Part shown: one piece after another, positions 1 through 5,402 of the stretch | How the letters are laid out: every line of letters starts with the position of its first letter | Numbering within the stretch: the stretch's first letter is position 1 | Assembly (NCBI GenBank): GCA_964537715.1 | Contig: CAZIAH010000135.1 | Coordinates: forward strand, 1 to 9,691 | Direction of reading: 5' to 3' | DNA from: CAZTZL01 sp964537715 | GTDB taxonomy: Bacteria; Zhuqueibacterota; QNDG01; DSAB01 | DNA length: 9,691 nt | Translations under genes and position numbers: made by a program | The notes under the pieces: model-generated | What the model saw: the letters and a program-made list of their open reading frames with translations, nothing else | Database searches by the model: none | What the model was told of the DNA's origin: nothing

Positions 1-1775
1 TTATTAGAAATGCTCATAAATTTCTCCCAACCGCTGCATTCCCTTTCAAGCTGTTTCTGAAGTGCATCGAGTTTTTCGATTTCGTCATTTGCAATTTTAT
101 ATTTCATTCGTGAGATATCTTCGATCACGCGCATTCGTCTCAATTTGATCAGTGTGGCACCTTTTTTAATGGCTTCCGAACCCAGCCGGTAATAGGTAAC
201 GATGATCTTGAGCATCTTCACCTGTTTCTCGACAGTGGAGTACATATCGATTTCATCAAATGCGGATTGCTGAAGAAATACGTTTTTGAAGAGCGTGCAG
301 ACTTCTAAAATCAAACGCTGACTGTCGGGAAGCACATCCGCTCCCACCAGTTTAACTACTTGTTGCAGCCGGGCTTCCCGCTGAAGAAGATCCATGATCT
401 CGCTCCGGAGTTCGACCCATGCCGGATCGCCGTGTTCGTTCCACCATTGGGAAACATCGGTAACGTACTCGGAATAGGAATCCAGCCAGGAAATTGCCGG
501 ATAGTGCCGGGCGTTGGCCAGATCCCGGTCCAGAGCCCAGAAAGTTCTGACAAACCGTTTGGTATGTTGGGTCACTGGTTCGGAAAAATCGCCGCCGGGC
601 GGCGAGACCGCTCCGACAATGGTGATGGAGCCATTGACATCGCTTAGGGTTCGAACCAGTCCGGCCCGCTCGTAAAATTCGGCCAACCGTGTGGGAAGAT
701 AGGCAGGGAATCCCTCTTCCGCAGGCATCTCTTCCATCCGTCCGGAAAGTTCCCTGAGCGCTTCGGCCCACCGGGACGTGGAGTCCGCCATAATCGCCAC
801 ATGATATCCTTGATCACGATAGTATTCCGCCATCGTAATTCCTGTGTAGATCGAAGCTTCTCTCGCGGCCACCGGCATATTGGAGGTATTGGCGATAAGA
901 ATGGTCCGTTCCATGAGTGGACGTCCGGTTTTGGGATCTTTCAGTTTGGGAAATTCCTGAAGCACATCGGTAATTTCGTTGCCACGTTCTCCACAGCCGA
1001 TATATACCACCACCTCGGCATCCGACCACTTGGCCAACTGATGTTCGACCAGTGTCTTTCCGGTTCCGAATCCTCCCGGAACCGCAACAGCGCCTCCTTT
1101 GGCCACAGGGAAAAGGGTATCGATCACACGCTGACCGGTAATCAGCGGAATGTTGGATAAAAGCCGTTCCTGAATCGGCCGCGGGCGTCGAACAGGCCAG
1201 CGGTGGTAAAGCTGGAGGGAGTGTTTTTCATTGCCGTCATCAAGGACACAAACTTCCTGTTCGATGGTATATTCACCCTCCGGGTATATTTTTATGACTT
1301 TTCCCCTGATATTCGGCGGTACGAGAATACGATGCTCGATCCGTTCGTTTTCGACAACGGTACCAAAGGATTGCCCTGACTGCAGAAGTTCGCCCTCTTT
1401 TACCATTGGAGTAAAGAGCCATTTCTTATCACGATCCAGAGAAGCGGCCTTGATCCCTTTGTGAATATACTGATCCGAAATGGATTTGATTTTTTCAAGA
1501 GGACGCTGCACGCCGTCGTAGATCGACCCCATCATGCCGGGACCCAGTTCCACGGAAAGCGGCATCCCGGAACCGTACACCGAGGCGCCTGGTGTCAAAC
1601 CCGTGGTGTCCTCATAGACCTGAATTGAAATTTCATCCCCCTGAAGCCGCACAATTTCGCCGATCAACCGTTCTTCACCGACTTCAACCAGTTCGAGCAT
1701 TTGCGCACGCTTCACACCCTTAGCTTTTACAACGGGTCCCAGCACACGGCTCACTCTGCCGATTACTTCAAACAA
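1..1775 (-). CDS. atpA: V/A-type ATPase catalytic subunit A (3' end just outside window)
   Basis: This is the catalytic subunit of the V1 head, which hydrolyses or makes ATP at the A-B interfaces. The reading frame is continuous for 591 codons and runs off the left edge. The family is usually about 580-600 residues, so only a few codons are missing. Visible motifs are the P-loop GGFGTGKT (Lys about 240), GERGNE with the catalytic-type Glu about 263, NTSNMPVAARE, ADSTSRWAEALRE and PPGGDFSEPVTQ, all intact. The long insert before the P-loop (about residues 70-190) fits A rather than B. The start is TTG at 1775: an in-frame TAG lies three codons upstream, AGGAG sits six bases before the TTG, and the next in-frame ATG would be Met26, which would remove the conserved N-terminal beta-barrel start (FEVIGRVSRVLGPVV). 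In this operon it follows the inserted TOPRIM-like gene by 25 bases. Subunit B should follow to the left. The identification is secure. Confidence 0.97.
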   Translation of the reverse strand, partial: MFEVIGRVSRVLGPVVKAKGVKRAQMLELVEVGEERLIGEIVRLQGDEISIQVYEDTTGLTPGASVYGSGMPLSVELGPGMMGSIYDGVQRPLEKIKSISDQYIHKGIKAASLDRDKKWLFTPMVKEGELLQSGQSFGTVVENERIEHRILVPPNIRGKVIKIYPEGEYTIEQEVCVLDDGNEKHSLQLYHRWPVRRPRPIQERLLSNIPLITGQRVIDTLFPVAKGGAVAVPGGFGTGKTLVEHQLAKWSDAEVVVYIGCGERGNEITDVLQEFPKLKDPKTGRPLMERTILIANTSNMPVAAREASIYTGITMAEYYRDQGYHVAIMADSTSRWAEALRELSGRMEEMPAEEGFPAYLPTRLAEFYERAGLVRTLSDVNGSITIVGAVSPPGGDFSEPVTQHTKRFVRTFWALDRDLANARHYPAISWLDSYSEYVTDVSQWWNEHGDPAWVELRSEIMDLLQREARLQQVVKLVGADVLPDSQRLILEVCTLFKNVFLQQSAFDEIDMYSTVEKQVKMLKIIVTYYRLGSEAIKKGATLIKLRRMRVIEDISRMKYKIANDEIEKLDALQKQLERECSGWEKFMSISN

Positions 1776-1781
1776 ATTATA

Positions 1782-1786
1782 CTCCT
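1782..1786 (-). promoter_or_regulatory. Shine-Dalgarno site that fixes the TTG start of atpA
   Basis: The minus strand reads AGGAG followed by six bases (TATAAT) and then TTG. It lies between the stop of the TOPRIM-like gene and atpA, so subunit A keeps its own strong ribosome site despite the cassette upstream. The TATAAT is the spacer and is not taken as a promoter. Confidence 0.8.
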
Positions 1787-1800
1787 ATTGCTCATATTAT

Positions 1801-2415
1801 TCAGTCAAATACTCCTTTAAAATTTGTAATTTTATCATAGGTTTTTTTAAGACTTCTTGAAAATTTCATCGCAGAATAAACATTCCATTTCGTATTTATA
1901 AACTCACATATTTTAGCATTATAATCAGGACCTATTCTTGCAGTACCTCCTTTTTGCGGTACGATTGCTTCTTTCAAATCACGTTTTTTTGATTTCGATA
2001 CAATTTTAATTAACTCTCTTTTAGGATCAAGGATTTCATCTGTATTCTTTGGTATATATTTTATAGAAATTTGAAAATACTGAGCAAAATTTTTACGATC
2101 AGCTAAAATCCAAGATTCTATTTCTTTCACTGCAACTCTAAATATAAAATTGGGATGCAAAGGAATATTGACCCATGATTGCAATAAAATCGGGACACAT
2201 TCAACTTGATCTAAATCTGTTAGAACAAAGAAAGGTATTCCCTTTGCCGCATTATTAAATCCCCTGATTTTAGATTTTAAGTACCCTGCTCCTTTTTTCC
2301 CATAACAGCGTCCAATTAAAAACGGCCGTCCAGACTGTTTAATTATTGTTCTTATTACTGTTTCGCTTACCAAATCCTCAACTGCTAGATTTAATGGAAT
2401 ACAATCATCCATCAT
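1801..2415 (-). CDS. Small TOPRIM-like protein, putative nuclease partner of the adjacent ATPase
   Basis: This 204-residue protein has no signal peptide or membrane segment. Its N-terminal half has the pattern of a TOPRIM fold: a strand ending in an acidic turn (NLAVEDLVSE, Glu13), a glycine- and lysine-rich stretch (about 39-50), a hydrophobic strand ending in a DxD (FFVLTDLDQ, Asp67 and Asp69), then VKEIESWILAD with Glu98 and Glu100. In TOPRIM nucleases such residues bind divalent metal. The C-terminal half is basic and helical, with GPDYN about 163-167. It resembles the DUF4276/TOPRIM-type proteins encoded beside AAA ATPases, but I cannot confirm the family. The ATG at 2415 overlaps the upstream stop in an ATGATGG run, which implies translational coupling; a second ATG follows at once and could be used instead. 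A nuclease effector controlled by the ATPase is the favoured role. Catalysis and target are unproven. Confidence 0.6.
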   Translation of the reverse strand: MMDDCIPLNLAVEDLVSETVIRTIIKQSGRPFLIGRCYGKKGAGYLKSKIRGFNNAAKGIPFFVLTDLDQVECVPILLQSWVNIPLHPNFIFRVAVKEIESWILADRKNFAQYFQISIKYIPKNTDEILDPKRELIKIVSKSKKRDLKEAIVPQKGGTARIGPDYNAKICEFINTKWNVYSAMKFSRSLKKTYDKITNFKGVFD

Positions 2416-3572
2416 AAATCGAAATCCAATTGACCAATATCCTTAATATCTTCAGGTTCCGTTCTTGGAATAACAGCATCAGCAATACTTAATCCTCCTT
2501 CTAATAAGAGCCGTACTTCGTCAATGTCTGCAGCTCTAACCATTTCAGTGCCTTCGACATTTGGGGATAATAAAATAACTTCTTGACCATCAATTTGTGT
2601 ATCTGATAATAGTTCGGAACTATGTGTACTGATAATAATTTGTTGTTTACGTTTTGTTTTTAAACGCCAAATCAAACTTGGCAATTCTCTAATTACACCT
2701 GTATGTAACGACAACTCTGGTTCTTCCAATAAAAGCAAACTATCACTTTCAAGAAGCGACCAAAGAAATCCTATCAATCTTAAGGTCCCATCAGAAAATT
2801 GCTCTTCACTCTGTCGCGCTCCTTTAGGTCGCCAATGTGAATATATCGCCTCGAGATGTGGCACACCTCTTATATCTTTAGTATCTGTTAATTGATTTAA
2901 CTGAGGAACTGCTTTTTGTAAAGCGTTCTCAATTTTACGTAATCGGACCTTGCGTGTTCTTTCTGGAGTTTCTGCCACCCTTTCTAAAAAATTTCTTCCA
3001 AAAGGATCATCTACAATAGCGGGTCCTACAAATGCTTCGGGATGTCTTAATAATTGAGGAACCAAATGTAGATAATTTATAGACTCAAAAAAGCGAACAA
3101 TTTCTCTGAATTTTGCATTCGCATTAAGTTGTTCCAAATGCGTTTGCGTTAACAGCAACACATCTTTAGTATCATCATCATTTGGTCTATTTAAGATCAA
3201 TTCAGAACCTTTCCATACCTTTTCATGTATCAGGATTGGCTTTCGAAAACCTCTTGGTAATTGACCTATTTTAATAGAATATTTCCAAGTTGGCTGTTCT
3301 GATAATACTTCTGATAAATGTACTTCTATCTCAATATGAGATTGCCGGCGAGCAGCCAAACACCGTATCTTGGATATTCCTCCTCGATCTTTTATTGCTT
3401 TTTCCAAACCACCGCCGGTAGACTTTGCAATATCTCTTAAAAAACGAAAAACGTCTAGAAAATTAGATTTCCCTGATGCATTCGGCCCAACAAGAAAAGT
3501 TCTTCGTCCAAGATTAACATCTACATTTCTAAAGTTTTTCCAATTCTTTAAAATTATTCTCGAAATAATCAT
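2412..3572 (-). CDS. OLD/RecF-like AAA (ABC-type) ATPase, probable sensor or regulator of a defence pair
   Basis: This 386-residue soluble P-loop ATPase belongs to the AAA_15/AAA_21 class related to OLD, RecF and SMC heads. The N-terminus ILKNWKNFRNVDVNL is the usual opening of this class. Walker A GPNASGKS is at 29-36, the ABC-like signature FSDGT at 259-263, Walker B plus catalytic Glu in LLLLEEPE at about 279-286, and the H-loop STH with His317. All are intact, so it should dimerise head to tail around ATP. The middle (about 90-250) is a divergent lid or arm region without recognised motifs. It has no TOPRIM or HNH domain of its own and ends in an acidic tail, so the effector is probably the next gene, which overlaps it by four bases. 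Start at 3572: AGGA overlapping the atpE stop lies 11 bases upstream. The gene is A+T-rich relative to its neighbours. ATPase identity is firm and the defence role is inferred. Confidence 0.85.
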   Translation of the reverse strand: MIISRIILKNWKNFRNVDVNLGRRTFLVGPNASGKSNFLDVFRFLRDIAKSTGGGLEKAIKDRGGISKIRCLAARRQSHIEIEVHLSEVLSEQPTWKYSIKIGQLPRGFRKPILIHEKVWKGSELILNRPNDDDTKDVLLLTQTHLEQLNANAKFREIVRFFESINYLHLVPQLLRHPEAFVGPAIVDDPFGRNFLERVAETPERTRKVRLRKIENALQKAVPQLNQLTDTKDIRGVPHLEAIYSHWRPKGARQSEEQFSDGTLRLIGFLWSLLESDSLLLLEEPELSLHTGVIRELPSLIWRLKTKRKQQIIISTHSSELLSDTQIDGQEVILLSPNVEGTEMVRAADIDEVRLLLEGGLSIADAVIPRTEPEDIKDIGQLDFDL

Positions 3573-3580
3573 GATATTAC

Positions 3581-4207
3581 TTATCCTGTTATTTTTTTTA
3601 TCGCCAACAAACGCATCTCATCCAGGTTCCGGCGGATGCGCGCCGAAAAGCGATTGTCAAATCTCGCCCGCCCATCTTGGGATGCTACAATCACGCCTCC
3701 TTCATCGATTTTTTCGTCGGACAACAATAATTTGACTTTTCTGCCTTCTTGATCAAGCTGTTTCACAATCCTGTTGAGAGACTGTTTTGACAATAGTTTT
3801 CGTTCAACATCTCCGGTAAGAATGCTTAAATTTTCAAACCCAAGCGCCAGAGCGCCCTCGATGACCGCGGTTTCGAGAAAAGAACCGTAATCGGGAGATT
3901 TTCTGAATTGCTCCAGCTTCTCCTGAACGAGCAGAAACAGCTTCGACAGCATTTCTTCCCTCGCCTTAAGATTCTGCTTTTTGATTTCCAGATGCACACT
4001 GGAAAGGATGCGTTTCCGAATACCTTCAGCCTCGGTTTTTGCCTTCTTGATCAAACCGGACCGTATTTTTTGCGCTTCGGATTCGGCATCGCCGATAATC
4101 CGTCCGGCTTCTTTTTCGGCCTGCTCCAGAATCACGGCAGCTTCCGCTTCGGATTGCTCCCGAATCTCTTCCTGTAATTTTTTCGAAGCTGTGCTCTCTT
4201 CTTTCAT
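3581..4207 (-). CDS. atpE: V/A-type ATPase subunit E (peripheral stalk)
   Basis: Subunit E pairs with the H/G-type subunit to form the outer stalk that holds the catalytic head still against the membrane motor. The 208-residue length is normal. Residues 1 to about 95 are a charged Ala/Glu/Lys-rich coiled coil (for example AEAAVILEQAEKEAGRII). From about 105 a globular C-terminal domain follows, with EGALALGF and the typical GGVIVASQDGRARFDNRFSAR about 170-190, the best family marker. The C-terminus (RIRRNLDEMRLLAIKKITG) looks complete, so the cassette downstream did not cut the gene. The ATG at 4207 is preceded by AGAGGAAA, close but clear, and lies nine bases after the subunit F stop, so the two are co-translated or nearly so. 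Confidence 0.93.
   Translation of the reverse strand: MKEESTASKKLQEEIREQSEAEAAVILEQAEKEAGRIIGDAESEAQKIRSGLIKKAKTEAEGIRKRILSSVHLEIKKQNLKAREEMLSKLFLLVQEKLEQFRKSPDYGSFLETAVIEGALALGFENLSILTGDVERKLLSKQSLNRIVKQLDQEGRKVKLLLSDEKIDEGGVIVASQDGRARFDNRFSARIRRNLDEMRLLAIKKITG
3584..3587 (-). promoter_or_regulatory. Weak Shine-Dalgarno for the AAA ATPase, embedded in the end of atpE
   Basis: The minus strand reads ACAGGATAA at the end of atpE, where GGA is the last Gly codon and TAA the stop. AGGA ends 11 bases before the ATG of the ATPase gene, a long but usable spacing. The cassette is therefore probably translated by ribosomes arriving from atpE. Confidence 0.5.
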
Positions 4208-4216
4208 TTTCCTCTC

Positions 4217-4522
4217 TTATAAATGGACACCTACAGCCGCTCGTATTAATTCACGTATCGACTTTCTCCCCTCCAAGGGCCCCTTGCGATCCGGGATTTC
4301 GATAATCAGAGGAAAAGTCGCCTTATAGACATACTGATCGACCAGATTCCGAATGGTCGAGGCAATTTGTTCCGTGATGATAATGATACCGAGTCCCTCG
4401 ATCTGGAACGCTTTTTTGAGTGCTTCCTGTGCTTCTTCGGGCGAACGAACCTCTTCACCCTCCAAACCGACCAGCTGAAATCCGAGAACCGTATCACTAT
4501 CGCCAATGACATAAAACTTCAT
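4217..4522 (-). CDS. atpF: V/A-type ATPase subunit F (central stalk)
   Basis: Subunit F is the small rotor-shaft protein that binds subunit D and can modulate ATPase activity. The 101 residues match the family length. The N-terminal strand and turn MKFYVIGDSDTVLGFQLVG, the helix PEEAQEALKKAF, the strand GIIIITEQIA and the late PLIIEIPDRKGP are all characteristic. I chose the ATG at 4522 because AGGTGA lies five bases before it and the protein then begins at the conserved strand. An ATG further upstream at 4561 would add 13 residues (PSILTNWAAGDF region) that are not part of the family and would put the ribosome site inside the gene. It sits between atpK and atpE. Confidence 0.94.
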   Translation of the reverse strand: MKFYVIGDSDTVLGFQLVGLEGEEVRSPEEAQEALKKAFQIEGLGIIIITEQIASTIRNLVDQYVYKATFPLIIEIPDRKGPLEGRKSIRELIRAAVGVHL

Positions 4523-4578
4523 AAAATCACCTGCCGCCCAATTCGTTAAAATGGAGGGCATGATTATTTACAAAAATC

Positions 4579-4620
4579 TTGAAACTAGAAACTTGCAACT
4601 TGAAACTAATGACTTAAACC
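4579..4620. repeat. Degenerate 7-base tandem repeat between atpK and atpF
   Basis: The plus strand reads in register TTGAAAC, TAGAAAC, TTGCAAC, TTGAAAC, TAATGAC, TTAAACC. Two of the first four units are identical and the other two differ from them by one or two bases; the last two units are more decayed. The final unit runs into the atpK stop codon and C-terminal codons. Most of the roughly 90-base atpK-atpF gap is made of this array, and it has no inverted-repeat structure. A role is not evident; it may be a dispersed intergenic repeat of this genome. Confidence 0.6.
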
Positions 4621-5012
4621 CTTCCCAGAATCATGATCGCAATAATCAATCCGTAGATCGCAATCCCTTCAGCCAATCCGACAAAGATCAACGCGCGTCC
4701 GGCCAATTCAGGTTTTTCGCCAATGACACCCATGGCGGCCGCACCCACATAACCGACCGCAATGCCGGCTCCAAGCGCACCCACACTCACGGAAATCGCC
4801 GCTGCAAGAAAAGCGAATTTAGTAACTTCGGGATCGGTTTGTTGTGGAACCGTTTCCGCCTGCAACGAAGCAGAAGGCATCAAAGTTTCAGTTTCGTGTT
4901 GCTGCGCCACCACCTTAAAAACATTCACACAGAGTACGGAAAAAACGACAAATCCTAATAAAAGTGTGAATCCGACGATCTTTCTTTTGAAAATCTGTTG
5001 TCCTGCTGTCAT
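4614..5012 (-). CDS. atpK: V/A-type ATPase subunit K (membrane rotor ring, c subunit)
   Basis: This is the ring subunit that carries ions across the membrane. It is a 132-residue protein with three hydrophobic parts. The first (about 12-29, after KRK) looks like a signal peptide or anchor. A hydrophilic linker (about 37-62, rich in Gln, Glu and Thr) follows, then a hairpin of two helices (about 65-97 and 105-129) joined by the polar loop GEKPEL. The ion-binding carboxylate is Glu115 in GLAEGIAIYG. Signal-like N-termini occur in some bacterial V-type c subunits, such as that of Thermus, but this extension is longer. The first hairpin helix (VSVGALGAGIAVGYVG) lacks the Gln typical of sodium-binding rings, so proton coupling is the likelier guess. 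AGGAG eight bases before the ATG supports the start. Neighbours are the Dabb gene upstream and atpF downstream. Confidence 0.94.
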   Translation of the reverse strand: MTAGQQIFKRKIVGFTLLLGFVVFSVLCVNVFKVVAQQHETETLMPSASLQAETVPQQTDPEVTKFAFLAAAISVSVGALGAGIAVGYVGAAAMGVIGEKPELAGRALIFVGLAEGIAIYGLIIAIMILGRV

Positions 5013-5020
5013 GTATCAAT

Positions 5021-5025
5021 CTCCT
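5021..5025 (-). promoter_or_regulatory. Strong Shine-Dalgarno of atpK
   Basis: AGGAG on the minus strand, preceded by a run of A and placed eight bases before the ATG at 5012. It is the best ribosome site seen in the operon, which fits the many copies of the c subunit needed per complex. Confidence 0.75.
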
Positions 5026-5040
5026 TTTTTTAGAAACTTT

Positions 5041-5343
5041 TCAATATTCATAATCGGCGACTTTTCTTTCCGAACGGATCTTGCCGACAAATTCCGCAAC
5101 TTCCCGATGTGCTGGATGATTTCGATACAATTCAAGATCCTTCCGATTTTTAAACTCCGAATAAAGAACCACATCGTACGCCTGATCCGATGAATTGAAG
5201 TTCACTCCCAGTTCAAGATGTCTGATTTCGGAAATCACAGTTTTGAGCTTTTCCAGTTTTTCTTTCAAAACAAGAATATTCTCTTCTCTGTTTTTCCCTT
5301 CTGCAAACGCTTTCAGCTTCCACATGACAATATGTTTAACCAT
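5041..5343 (-). CDS. Dabb-domain (stress-responsive A/B barrel) protein inside the ATPase operon
   Basis: This 100-residue protein is not a known ATPase subunit. It opens with VKHIVMWKLK, has a charged helix (about 18-40), the strand LELGVNF, then YDVVLYSEFKNRKDLELYRNHPAH (about 56-79) and ends in VADYEY. This is the typical course of the Dabb family: a ferredoxin-like fold that dimerises into an alpha/beta barrel, with conserved His near the N-terminus and in HPAH. Biochemical roles vary in the family and none can be assigned here. It lies between atpI (59 bases upstream) and atpK (28 bases downstream), in the same direction. I start it at the ATG at 5343, where family members normally begin; an in-frame GTG six codons upstream at 5361 adds DEIGP and has no clear ribosome site. 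The ribosome site of the chosen start is also weak. Confidence 0.85.
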   Translation of the reverse strand: MVKHIVMWKLKAFAEGKNREENILVLKEKLEKLKTVISEIRHLELGVNFNSSDQAYDVVLYSEFKNRKDLELYRNHPAHREVAEFVGKIRSERKVADYEY

Positions 5344-5365
5344 TGGCCCGATTTCATCCACTTAT

Positions 5366-5391
5366 AAAAACAATACTGAAGATTTGTATTG
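5366..5391 (-). terminator. Weak hairpin with U-run between atpI and the Dabb gene
   Basis: On the minus strand CAATAC, a nine-base loop and GTATTG are followed directly by TTTTTATA. A six-pair, A/T-rich stem is weak for an intrinsic terminator. It could attenuate or mark an RNA processing point between atpI and the downstream genes, or be chance. Confidence 0.25.
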
Positions 5392-5402
5392 ATCTTGCCC
5401 CA

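Larger units (their letters stand above)
1776..3580 (-). other. A+T-rich two-gene cassette inserted between atpE and atpA
   Basis: In bacterial and archaeal V/A-ATPase operons the small stalk genes normally run directly into atpA. Here about 1.8 kb carrying an AAA ATPase gene and a TOPRIM-like gene separates them. Sampled 60-base lines are 23-43% G+C here, against 50-57% in atpA, atpE and atpI. Both genes point the same way as the operon, 8 bases after atpE and 25 bases before atpA, and no terminator lies between. No transposase, integrase, tRNA or long flanking repeat is visible. Acquisition by horizontal transfer is an inference from composition and position. Confidence 0.65.

Noticed and set aside
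1..6. TAATAA on the minus strand at the left edge as the stop of atpA
   Set aside because: It is out of frame: atpA codons occupy positions 3-5, 6-8 and so on, and read Asn and Ser there, so the stop lies beyond the window.
360..1464. Open frames of 77-119 codons on the plus strand opposite atpA
   Set aside because: They are shadows of the continuous atpA frame, whose motifs are all present on the minus strand. They have no recognisable domains or ribosome sites.
1776..1781. TATAAT on the minus strand just before atpA as a promoter -10 box
   Set aside because: It is the spacer between AGGAG and the TTG start, and the nearest -35-like TTGACT is 21 bases away, too far for a normal promoter.
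1801..3572. Assigning the cassette to Gabija, Septu or PARIS
   Set aside because: GajA fuses ATPase and TOPRIM and pairs with a helicase; the Septu partner is an HNH protein; the PARIS effector is a larger DUF4435 protein. None matches a 386-residue ATPase with a 204-residue TOPRIM-like partner by what can be seen here.
1794..3579. Six-base TAATAT match at both cassette borders (1794-1799 and 3574-3579) as a target-site duplication
   Set aside because: Six A/T bases in A+T-rich DNA are expected by chance; the flanking bases differ and no inverted ends or transposase are present.
4217..4561. Longer subunit F starting at the ATG at 4561
   Set aside because: It would place the AGGTGA ribosome site within the gene and add residues not found in the family; the ATG at 4522 fits both criteria.
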